Assembly (NCBI GenBank): GCA_963823675.1
Contig: CAWGMT010000013.1
Location: 434,001 to 498,000, forward strand
DNA length: 64,000 bases
Origin: CAWGMT01 sp963823675
GTDB taxonomy: Bacteria; Planctomycetota; Planctomycetia; Isosphaerales; Isosphaeraceae
Reading direction: 5' to 3'
The notes below the pieces were generated by a model. It was not told the DNA's origin and made no database searches. It was given only the letters and a program-made list of their open reading frames with translations. A program made the position numbers and the translations under genes. Positions 1 through 7,352 of the stretch are shown here, piece by piece; positions within the stretch are counted from its first letter, which is position 1, and each line of letters opens with the position of its first letter.

Positions 1-735
1 ATGGTTTCTGTCCAGGGCTACGAACGGCGCGTCGCGGAGCGTGTCGTCGTCGCCAGACCTGATGACGGCCGGGTCGAGCAATTTCGGCTGGATCCGGTCG
101 ATCCGGCCAAGCTTCGGACGTATCGCGGGCGGCTGGTCAACGCCCGGGGAAACCCGGTCGCGGCCGCCCAACTGCGGCTGTTCGCCTCCCGGGACCGCGA
201 TCCGGTTCGGCGCCGGGACTTCCCCTTCAACTGGCACATGATTCGAAGCCGTCAGTTGGCCCGGGAGTCCAAGGTGACCCGCTTCCTGGAAGCCGTGACC
301 GACGCGCAGGGCCGCTTCGAGTTCACACGGGTCCCGAGGAGAGACGAGGCGGAACTCGCCTGGTGGGGGAAGGGCATCGCCCCCGGCCGGTCGGATCATC
401 TGGAGCGCCTGGGAGAGACGGCGTCGATCGAGGTCACCGTCCCCGATCCTGCCCGAATCCTCGTGACCATTGATCGGAAGGCGTTCGCGGGTGCGGGGCA
501 GATCCAGGTGATCGGGCCCGAAGACTTCCTCGACGAAGCCAATCGGGAGCTGCAACCCGGTCAGACGGAATTCGTCGTCAACGACCTGGCCCCGGGCCAA
601 TATCAAGTGATCCTGGCGAGTCCGGATGAGCGTGTCCCCGGAACACCGAACGAGTTTGTCGGGACGCGGACATTGACGTCCCTGGATGTGTCCGTCGGAC
701 CCGGCGAGACGAAACGGATAGAATTCAAGAAATGA
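1..735 (+). CDS. C-terminal part of a carboxypeptidase-regulatory-like domain protein (cut by window edge)
   Basis: The frame is open from the first base, so the true start probably lies outside the window. About 244 residues are visible. Residues around 40-115 look like a carboxypeptidase-regulatory-like beta sandwich (a GRLVNARGNPVAAAQLRL stretch, then DAQGRFEF), a fold that planctomycetes often place outside the membrane behind an ECF sigma/TM module. The end, ETKRIEFKK, resembles the end of the intact ECF fusion at 7353-10988, so this may be the tail of a further member of that family (inference). A short segment, FAGAGQIQVI, recurs in the next gene, which points to recombination between neighbours. 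Specific ligand or substrate unknown. Confidence 0.6.
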   Translation: MVSVQGYERRVAERVVVARPDDGRVEQFRLDPVDPAKLRTYRGRLVNARGNPVAAAQLRLFASRDRDPVRRRDFPFNWHMIRSRQLARESKVTRFLEAVTDAQGRFEFTRVPRRDEAELAWWGKGIAPGRSDHLERLGETASIEVTVPDPARILVTIDRKAFAGAGQIQVIGPEDFLDEANRELQPGQTEFVVNDLAPGQYQVILASPDERVPGTPNEFVGTRTLTSLDVSVGPGETKRIEFKK

Positions 736-801
736 GGACGACATGAGCCGCCGCCAGATCCCACTCGCCGGCATGAACCTCCTGGAGGTTACCTGCACCG
801 T

Positions 802-3231
802 GTGGCCTACCGCGCCGCCAACAGGGCCAACGTCGATCCCACGCCACTTTGGTCGCGAGAAAGTCGGGGTATTCAGATGGATACGATCGTCGGACGAGAC
901 AGTGCAATGCGGGATCGCTGGACTTCGGAGCTGCACGAGAAGATCGTCCGGCACCTGAAGCTCGCGGCAATCCTGGTCGCCGGCACCGGCCTGGCGATGG
1001 TGTGGACCGCCGTCCGTGTCCGGGGCGACGGACCAACGGCCGCCGCACAGGCTAAGCCAGGGGCAAATGGGAAAGCTGCGGAGCCGGCGTCGAAAACCAT
1101 GGGCCGGACCAAAGGCCAAGTGGCCCGCGGCGCCGAAGGGAACACGGGTGGAAGAGCCGAGGTTGGTGCCTCGGGATCCGATGGGCGGCCCGCAGATCCG
1201 GTCGAACTCGCAGGAACGTGGGACCAGGTCGCCGAGCCGATGGACCTTGACGGAAAGCATGTCAAACGGGAGCCAGTGACTCTGTCCATTGTCGGCAACG
1301 CGTGCACCTGGCACGAGGGCGACCGACTCGTCCGGCAGTCATTGTTCACACTGAAGGACGCGCGATCGCCTCGAGAGCTCGATTTCGTCACCGTGGTCGA
1401 CGGTCGCTTCGAGACAACCCACGCCCTCTTCTCGATCGAAGGCGACGTCATGACCATCCGAGAGGGCGCGCTGCGCCAGCCTCGGCCAGCCAAGCTTGTT
1501 CCCGCAGAACGTGAAGACGCCTGGCCGCCCGTTCGTGTCTTCAAACGGCGGAAGGCGTCGGTCGCGGTCACCGTCACCGCTCCCGCCCGAAACATCATGA
1601 TCAGGGACCGGACGGTGTTCGCCGGTGCAGGCCAGATCCAGGTGATCTGCGAAGCCGGCGAGATCACGCCCCGGACGAAGGCGATCCTCGCTAGGCTGGA
1701 AGAGCCCGTGTCTATGGAGTTTCCCAACGAGGTGACGCTGGACGACATCTTGCAGCGCATTAAGCGGGCGACGAAGAAGGGGCCGAACGACCCGGGCATC
1801 CCGATCTACGTCGATCCGTTGGGGCTCCTTGAGGCCGGGAGCCTGGACTCAATGGTCACGATCAACGAGAAGATGCTACCCCTGAAAGTCGCGCTCGCGC
1901 GAGTGCTCACGCCCCTGGGCATGGCGTATATCGTCAAGGACGACGTGCTGATCATCAGCGTTCCGGAGAGCACCGAGCGGGAGCAGAACGAGGTCGCCGT
2001 CCAGGCCTGCGATGCGTCGCAGGAAACCAAGGCGCTCCTGGCCCGGCTCGCGAAGCCGGTCAAAATGCCGTTTCCGAACGATACCCCGCTGGGCGACGTC
2101 CTGGAGTACCTCAAGCAGGTCACCGACGACCCTCCCCGCGATCGGGCGATGAAGGTTCTCGTGATCCCGAGCGGGCTTAAGGAGGCAGAGAGCACGCTCG
2201 ACTCGATGGTCAGGATGGATCTCGAGGGCGTGCCGCTCAGGACGACGCTCCGGCTGCTGCTCGACCAGCTCGGACTGGCCTGCGTCGTCAAGGACGGCCG
2301 GCTGGTCATCCACTCATCGAACGGCATCCGGTTCCTAAAGAGGTATGCCGGCGGCGAGCTTCCGATACCGCTCACGACGAAACCTCCACAGGGCGCGGCG
2401 ATGACGCCCCGGACGAAGGCGATCCTCGCCAGGCTGGAAGAGCCCTTGGCCATGGAGTTTCCCAACGAGGTGCCGCTGGACGACGTTTTGCAACACATCA
2501 AGCGGGCGACGAAGAAGGGGCCCAACGACCTGGGCATCCCGATCTACGTCGATCCAATGGGGCTCCTTGAGGCCGGGATCTTGGACTCCAAGCTCAGCAT
2601 CGATGAGAGGGCGGTGGTCGACCTGAGCTGGAAGACAATGGCGAGGGTCACGATCAACGAGAAGGGTCTCCCCCTGAAGGACACGCTCGCGAGGGTACTC
2701 ACTTCCCTGGGCCTGGCTTACATGGTCAAGGACGACGTGCTGATCATCAGTGATCCCGGGAGCATCCGCCGGGAGCGGAAGGAACTCGCCGTCCAGGCCT
2801 GCGACGCGTCGCCAGAAACCAAGGCGATCCTGGCCCGGCTCGCGAAGCCGGTCAAAATGCCGTTTCCCAACAGCACCCCGCTGGGCGACGTCCTGGAGTA
2901 CCTCAAGCAGGTCACCAAGGACCCTCCCGGCGATCGGGCGATGGAGTTCCTCGTGGTCCCCAGCGGGCTTGAGGAGGCGGAGAGGACGCTCAACTCGACG
3001 GTCCGGATGGATCTCGAGGGAGTGCCGCTCAGGACGATGCTCCCCCTGCTGCTCGACCAGCTAGGACTGGCCTGCGTCGTCAAGGACGGCCGGCTGGTCA
3101 TCCACTCGGCGGAAGGCATCCGGAAGCTGAAGAGGAACGCGGCGGCTAGCCAAAAGGCGGGGATGGCGAGCAAACCGGGTGGGTCCGAAGCCCGCGACCC
3201 ACCGACGGGTGCCGATCCCCCGCCGCCGTGA
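802..3231 (+). CDS. Mosaic protein: ECF sigma remnant, TM segment, TIGR03067-like domain, duplicated secretin-N-like domains
   Basis: The frame is open from 736. GTG 802 gives 809 aa; ATG 877 is an alternative start. Residues 1-50 match the end of sigma region 2 and the region 2-4 linker of the intact ECF paralogue at 7353 (HRVAYRAANRANVD, then MDTIVGRD). Regions 2.1-2.3 and all of region 4 are missing, so it cannot be a working sigma factor. One membrane segment follows (about residues 53-73), then a domain like planctomycete TIGR03067 (LAGTWDQV..., about 133-250). Next comes a short piece shared with the upstream gene (AGAGQIQVI), then an A-B-A-B series of about 110-residue domains (FPNEVTLDDILQRIK ... 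VKDDVLIIS) resembling the STN/secretin short domain. Probably an envelope protein made by gene rearrangement. Function unknown. Confidence 0.75.
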   Translation: MAYRAANRANVDPTPLWSRESRGIQMDTIVGRDSAMRDRWTSELHEKIVRHLKLAAILVAGTGLAMVWTAVRVRGDGPTAAAQAKPGANGKAAEPASKTMGRTKGQVARGAEGNTGGRAEVGASGSDGRPADPVELAGTWDQVAEPMDLDGKHVKREPVTLSIVGNACTWHEGDRLVRQSLFTLKDARSPRELDFVTVVDGRFETTHALFSIEGDVMTIREGALRQPRPAKLVPAEREDAWPPVRVFKRRKASVAVTVTAPARNIMIRDRTVFAGAGQIQVICEAGEITPRTKAILARLEEPVSMEFPNEVTLDDILQRIKRATKKGPNDPGIPIYVDPLGLLEAGSLDSMVTINEKMLPLKVALARVLTPLGMAYIVKDDVLIISVPESTEREQNEVAVQACDASQETKALLARLAKPVKMPFPNDTPLGDVLEYLKQVTDDPPRDRAMKVLVIPSGLKEAESTLDSMVRMDLEGVPLRTTLRLLLDQLGLACVVKDGRLVIHSSNGIRFLKRYAGGELPIPLTTKPPQGAAMTPRTKAILARLEEPLAMEFPNEVPLDDVLQHIKRATKKGPNDLGIPIYVDPMGLLEAGILDSKLSIDERAVVDLSWKTMARVTINEKGLPLKDTLARVLTSLGLAYMVKDDVLIISDPGSIRRERKELAVQACDASPETKAILARLAKPVKMPFPNSTPLGDVLEYLKQVTKDPPGDRAMEFLVVPSGLEEAERTLNSTVRMDLEGVPLRTMLPLLLDQLGLACVVKDGRLVIHSAEGIRKLKRNAAASQKAGMASKPGGSEARDPPTGADPPPP
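1666..3126 (+). repeat. Internal tandem duplication, about 740 bp offset
   Basis: Copy 1 runs about 1666-2330 and copy 2 about 2404-3126. Both begin with acgccccggacgaaggcgat and are highly similar. The offset is 738 bp at the start and about 795 bp in the second half, because copy 2 carries an in-frame insertion of about 57 bp near 2595-2650 (residues SIDERAVVDLSWK). This gives the encoded protein its A-B-A-B domain order. Confidence 0.85.
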
Positions 3232-3515
3232 GTGCCAACTTGGATATCATCCCCAAAGTGGTGATCCGACTCTATGAGCGGATCGCTCTTCGGCCCTCGG
3301 AGCCGTGGCCTTCCGACCGAGTTTTGCAAGATCCGCCCGGCCCCGCGAATATCCCGATTGAACTGCAACCGATGGATAGGTTTGACACAGTCACCGGGCC
3401 GTCGATCCCGGCGGCTTTCCCGACTGAAGACGCATTTGGACGGTTCTTCGATTCCCTGGACGCAACGCCTCGCAACACTGATGGGCGCTGACAGATCCGC
3501 CCGGAGACCTTTGCG

Positions 3516-3824
3516 ATGTGTGTCCGCCGCGTGCGCTTCAACCTGTGGCAAATCATGATTGTGGTCGGCGTGCTGGCTGTCATGCTCGCGACCTGGCAGA
3601 CCTGGGAGCGTTGGTACTACCGCCAACGGGCGGAGTACGAGCAAGCCTTGAAGGAGCACGAGCAGCTCTTGCTGGAGCAGACACGAGCCCGAAGGGAGAA
3701 AGACGATCTCATTGAGGAGCCAAGGTCCGCTCCAGAGCGGAGTTTGCGGGAGCAGTCACGAGCCCAAAGGAACGACGATTCTGGTTATTTAATCCTCGAC
3801 GACGGTGGAACGGACGTAGATTAG
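3516..3824 (+). CDS. Small membrane protein with coiled-coil tail
   Basis: Predicts 102 aa. A short basic N-terminus (RVRFNLWQIM) leads into one hydrophobic segment at about residues 13-28. A charged, Glu/Arg-rich helix follows, with two similar stretches (EQTRARREKDD and EQSRAQRNDD) that probably form a coiled coil. The N-terminal RFxLWQIMIVV pattern is common in small planctomycete membrane proteins. It lies between two ECF-derived genes and has no recognisable catalytic motif. The preceding 284 bases (3232-3515) show no convincing gene. Function unknown. Confidence 0.55.
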   Translation: MCVRRVRFNLWQIMIVVGVLAVMLATWQTWERWYYRQRAEYEQALKEHEQLLLEQTRARREKDDLIEEPRSAPERSLREQSRAQRNDDSGYLILDDGGTDVD

Positions 3825-3921
3825 CATGCGAGCACGAGGCGACAATATGAGCGCACAGCCGCACACATATGGCTGTCCGATTGAAGACCGAGTCCCAGTT
3901 CCGAACCCTCGGAACTCCCGG

Positions 3922-4049
3922 ACCCAGATCGGAGGAAACTGGATCAATCCAGGAAAAATCGACCGCGGCGGGCCGAATGTTGATCGGATTTCGGCCGACG
4001 GAGTCAAAGTAATGGGTGACGGTCGAGAGATTTCGGGAGGAGTCGCTTC
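3922..4049 (+). promoter_or_regulatory. Conserved leader upstream of the WD40 ECF-family gene
   Basis: This non-coding block is strongly conserved with 7229-7352, which lies in the same position before the intact ECF gene. Shared pieces include gatcggaggaaac, gaatgttgatcggatttcgg, ccgacgg.gtcaaagtaat and gtgacggtcg, and both end at the same GTG start with a purine-rich RBS. Conservation outside the coding region suggests promoter or autoregulatory function. No -35/-10 pair can be assigned with certainty. Confidence 0.55.
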
Positions 4050-5747
4050 GTGGCCAGCGTGCAACTGGGTAGCGTCCTAGGGCGGATCCAGCGTCTTTAT
4101 TCCGGCGGGTCCGCCGCGGGGCTCACCGATGCCGCGCGACTCCGGTCGCGAGAAAGTCGGGGTATTCAGATGGATGCGATCGCAGGACGAGGCAGTGCAA
4201 CGGGGGATCGCTGGAATTCGGGGCTGCACGAGGAGATCGCGCGGCTGCCGGAGGCCATGCGCCGGGCAGTGGCCCTGTGCGACCTGGAGGGGAAAACCCA
4301 CCGGGAGGCCGCCGAGCAACTCGGTTGGCCCGTCGGAACGGTCTCGCGGCGGCTGGCGAAGGCGATGGCGATGCTGGCGAGGCGACTGTCCCAGCGTGGC
4401 GTGGCGCTCTCGGGCGGCTGGCTGCCTGTGCTGCTGGCCCAGGATGCCGAGTCAGCCGGCATGCCGACCCCGTTGATCGGTTCCACCGACCTGGCCGCAG
4501 GCCTGGTCGCAGCGGGGCGAGCGGGGACGGCAGGGGCGGTCCGCGCCGAGGTCGCCGCGCTCGCGGATGCGGTCCAATGGAGCATGACCATGTCCAAATT
4601 CAAGCTGGCCGCCGCAGCCCTCCTGACGGTCGGTGTCGTCGTGGCTGGCAGCGTGGCGCTCCTCCATCGAGCGAGGGCGGACGATCCGCGGAAGGTTGAC
4701 CAGCCCGTGGCTGGCGACCGCGTCCAAGAGGTCCCGATCTTGCGGAAACTCAAGCATGGTGAGCAGATCCTCGGTGTCGCCTTCTCGCCCGACGGCAAGA
4801 TGCTGGCGAGCGCCGGCTTCGGCGCCGGGGCCAAAGTCAAACTCTGGTCGACGCGAACCGGTGAGCGGTCGCAGACCCTGGAGGGCGCCTGGGTCGGCTG
4901 GCGTTCGGTCGCCTTCTCCCCCGATGGAAAGCGGTTGGCCGCCGTGGGCGACGGCAGGCAGCCGGCCGAGCACGGCGGCGGCGAGCCGTTCCGGCTCTGG
5001 GACGCGGCAACAGGCGAGCCGATCTGGACGGCCCCTACGGTCGAGCCTCCCGCCGAATTCTTCGCCGTCGCCTTCTCCCCCGATGGAAAGCTCCTGGCCG
5101 GCGGCGGCCGGAGCCGGGCGTCGTTCGGGGGATTTGATGCGAAGATCGGCGTCCTCCGACTCCACGATCCCCGCACGGGGAAGCTTCTGAGGTCCATTAC
5201 GGGCCTGGTCGACGTGTGGGCCCTCGCATTCTCACCGGACGGCAAGGCCCTGGCTGCCGCAACGAACTCCGACAACCTGGTCTCCCTCTTCGAGACCACA
5301 AACTGGGCGTTGACGGAGTCGATCCCTGTAGGCAGCCCCACGTCGCTCGCCTTCTCGCCCGACGGTCGGACGCTGGCGGTCGGGTCCATGAGCGTCGAGC
5401 CCGCCGGGATCGTTACCATGCTCGACCTCGCCGGGAAGGCCAAACCGAGGCATCTCGCCCCACAGCCCGAGTCCGTCCTGGCTGTCGCCTTGTCTCCCGA
5501 TGGCAAGCTTCTCGCGACCGGCGGCTACGACAAGACGGCGCGGGTATACGATGCCGAAACCGGGGTCCTGAAGCGCTCGCGGACGACGATCAGGTGGGCC
5601 AACGCCGTCGCCTTCTCGCCGGACGGGACAATCCTGGCGATCGGCACGAGCCCAGATGCCCTCCTCTGGAATTGGGGCACTGATGCCGGCCCGCCTGGCG
5701 GGCGCGAGCCCGGCACCGAAGGACTGCCTGTTCCAGGACGAAAATAG
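4050..5747 (+). CDS. Truncated ECF sigma-TM-WD40 fusion protein
   Basis: Start GTG 4050, with gggagga upstream at about 4034-4040; 565 aa. The first 26 residues match the start of the ECF gene at 7353 (MASVQLG.VL..IQRLYSGGSAAGLTD). Then 83 codons of sigma region 2 are missing in frame, and the linker (RESRGIQMDAIAG) and region 4 (LHEEIARLPEAMRRAVALCDLEGKTHREAAEQLGWPVGTVSRRL) continue. A hydrophobic segment at about residues 187-208 (LAAAALLTVGVVVAGSVALL) is followed by about seven WD40-type blades, each with a (V/L)AFSPDG or ALSPDG motif, forming a probable outside-facing beta propeller. Without region 2 it should not bind the -10 element or core polymerase normally. It may act as a membrane-tethered DNA-binding propeller protein, or be decaying. 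Confidence 0.8.
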   Translation: MASVQLGSVLGRIQRLYSGGSAAGLTDAARLRSRESRGIQMDAIAGRGSATGDRWNSGLHEEIARLPEAMRRAVALCDLEGKTHREAAEQLGWPVGTVSRRLAKAMAMLARRLSQRGVALSGGWLPVLLAQDAESAGMPTPLIGSTDLAAGLVAAGRAGTAGAVRAEVAALADAVQWSMTMSKFKLAAAALLTVGVVVAGSVALLHRARADDPRKVDQPVAGDRVQEVPILRKLKHGEQILGVAFSPDGKMLASAGFGAGAKVKLWSTRTGERSQTLEGAWVGWRSVAFSPDGKRLAAVGDGRQPAEHGGGEPFRLWDAATGEPIWTAPTVEPPAEFFAVAFSPDGKLLAGGGRSRASFGGFDAKIGVLRLHDPRTGKLLRSITGLVDVWALAFSPDGKALAAATNSDNLVSLFETTNWALTESIPVGSPTSLAFSPDGRTLAVGSMSVEPAGIVTMLDLAGKAKPRHLAPQPESVLAVALSPDGKLLATGGYDKTARVYDAETGVLKRSRTTIRWANAVAFSPDGTILAIGTSPDALLWNWGTDAGPPGGREPGTEGLPVPGRK

Positions 5748-5776
5748 GGCGGCGACGGCGGCTTCCGTCTTGCTTG

Positions 5777-5804
5777 TTGACACCGCGATTTACTTTGGTA
5801 GATT
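5777..5804 (+). promoter_or_regulatory. Possible sigma70-type promoter
   Basis: ttgaca at 5777-5782, a 16-base spacer and tagatt at 5799-5804, in an A+T-rich patch just after the WD40 gene. It would serve the small gene beginning at 5868 and perhaps the LRR gene. Called by eye only. Confidence 0.4.
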
Positions 5805-5867
5805 TATTTAGGTAGACGATCTTTGAGGGCGGAGGATTCGCGACTGGGCCGGACTCAACTCGGTCGG

Positions 5868-6311
5868 ATGCAATTCCGACGAACTCGCGTTCTTGCGCTG
5901 AATCCATGCGAGGTCAAGGAGATCGGCACGCCATGGATTACTTTCACTCCAGCAGGATCGGAGAATATCGAGGAAGCGGAGGCGGTCGATCCCGCGAAGA
6001 CCGAAATCGCGGTCATTGTGGATGCGACCCACAACACCATCACCGTGACGATGGGACTCAAGAAGGTGCTCGCGGGCAGGAGGCAGGTCTTCGGTGAGGG
6101 ACGAGTTGAAGCCGGCCCGAACAAACCGGGTAAACTGGCCAGGCTGGTGAATCTACCGGTCGCGAAACCTGCCGCCATCACCATCAGTTCCCGTCTGCCG
6201 TATGCGTTGCCCGTCGAGCCACAAGCACCGCGGCGCTTTTTCATCTCCCGCGAACAAGCCGCGCCACAAACTCGGAAACCAATGTTCAACCAATCCTCGT
6301 ACGGAAGCTGA
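5868..6311 (+). CDS. Hypothetical protein
   Basis: ATG 5868 lies downstream of a plausible promoter; the frame itself opens with TTG 5823. About 147 aa with no signal peptide or membrane segment. The middle (EIAVIVDATHNTITVTMGLKKV) looks like a real beta-rich protein, but the ends are weak and the family is not recognised. The opposite strand (5855-6379) is also open and judged a shadow. It may be a fragment of an older gene. It ends 6 bases before the LRR gene, so the two could be co-transcribed. Confidence 0.3.
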   Translation: MQFRRTRVLALNPCEVKEIGTPWITFTPAGSENIEEAEAVDPAKTEIAVIVDATHNTITVTMGLKKVLAGRRQVFGEGRVEAGPNKPGKLARLVNLPVAKPAAITISSRLPYALPVEPQAPRRFFISREQAAPQTRKPMFNQSSYGS

Positions 6312-6317
6312 GCCACC

Positions 6318-7187
6318 ATGCTGACCGGCCCCCTCTTGGTTTCGTGGCGGAGATATGTCCGAGTCCGGATGCGAGGCATGATCGTCCTGGTGCTGCTCTT
6401 CGGCGGCGGGTTGGGTTGGACGGTCCGGAGCGCAAGAATTCAGCGCGACGCGATCGCGGCGATCGAGAAGGCCGACGGGAATGTTCGATACACCTGGGGA
6501 TGGACGGACACCAGGTTGATTCCCGGAGGAAAACCGACTATCGCAGGAGGGCTCGTGAATCTCATTGGAGTCGACTATTTCGGTCGCGTCACCGATGTCT
6601 GGCTCCCCTCGGGCTCGACGCCAACTGATGAACTGATGGTAGAGGTCGGGCATCTCATCCGGGTACGCCGACTGGGTCTCGATGGGTCGTCCCTTAGCGA
6701 CACGGGGCTGACGCACCTTACGGGGTTGACCAGCCTCTCGGAACTCACCCTCTCCGGTGCATCCGTCTCCGACGACGGACTGACGCATCTGAGGGGGCTG
6801 ACCAATCTCTCCGTCCTTGACCTTGGCAATACGCAGGTCTCCGATGACGCTTTGGTTCATCTGAAGGGGCTGACCAATCTTTCTGTCCTGGATCTCGGCT
6901 GCACGCAGGTCACCGACGATGGCTTGGTCCATTTGAAGGGGCTAGCGAAACTCCAGTACCTCGACCTTCAACAAACACTCGTACAGGATGCTGGGCTAGT
7001 CCACATCGGCAGCCTCTCGAATCTCAAACAGCTTAACCTCGAGGAAACTCAGGTCACTGACGATGGACTGGTGCACCTCAAGGGCCTGACCAAGCTGTCC
7101 CACCTCCGCCTCAGTGGTACTCACGTTACCGATGCCGGTACGAGAGAGCTGAAGCTGGCATTGCCGAGCCTGAAGCTCGACCGTTGA
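6318..7187 (+). CDS. Membrane-anchored leucine-rich repeat protein
   Basis: 289 aa. Basic N-terminus, then one hydrophobic segment (about residues 21-35, MIVLVLLFGGGLGWTV), followed by RIQRDAIAAIEKADG, a juxtamembrane motif typical of planctomycete LRR proteins. From about residue 120 there are six or so 24-residue repeats of the form (V)TDDGLVHLKGLTNLSVLDLGxTQ, with Asn, Asp and Cys at the usual LRR ladder positions. Probably an envelope-anchored, outward-facing binding surface. The partner is unknown. The start is the first ATG of the frame and is well placed before the membrane segment. Confidence 0.8.
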   Translation: MLTGPLLVSWRRYVRVRMRGMIVLVLLFGGGLGWTVRSARIQRDAIAAIEKADGNVRYTWGWTDTRLIPGGKPTIAGGLVNLIGVDYFGRVTDVWLPSGSTPTDELMVEVGHLIRVRRLGLDGSSLSDTGLTHLTGLTSLSELTLSGASVSDDGLTHLRGLTNLSVLDLGNTQVSDDALVHLKGLTNLSVLDLGCTQVTDDGLVHLKGLAKLQYLDLQQTLVQDAGLVHIGSLSNLKQLNLEETQVTDDGLVHLKGLTKLSHLRLSGTHVTDAGTRELKLALPSLKLDR

Positions 7188-7228
7188 CTTGCCACAGAGA
7201 CGTTCGGGCGTCCTCGGAACGCCTGGAC

Positions 7229-7352
7229 CCCGATCGGAGGAAACGCGATCGAACCGGGAAAATTGATCGAGGCGGGCGGAATGTTGATCGGATTTCGGCC
7301 GACGGGGTCAAAGTAATAGGTGACGGTCGGAAGAATTCAGGGGAGTCCCTTC
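7229..7352 (+). promoter_or_regulatory. Conserved leader upstream of the intact ECF fusion gene
   Basis: Second copy of the block at 3922-4049, roughly 80-85% identical by eye over more than 120 non-coding bases. The most conserved part (7280-7317) reads atgttgatcggatttcggcc, then gacggggtcaaagtaat. It ends with the RBS aggggag before GTG 7353. It is a candidate promoter recognised by this ECF family itself (inference). Confidence 0.55.

Noticed and set aside
5855..6379. A 174-codon minus-strand frame opposite 5868-6311
   Set aside because: Composition looks like the shadow of the plus-strand frame (Ser/Thr/Val-rich, no family motif); it also runs into the start of the LRR gene.
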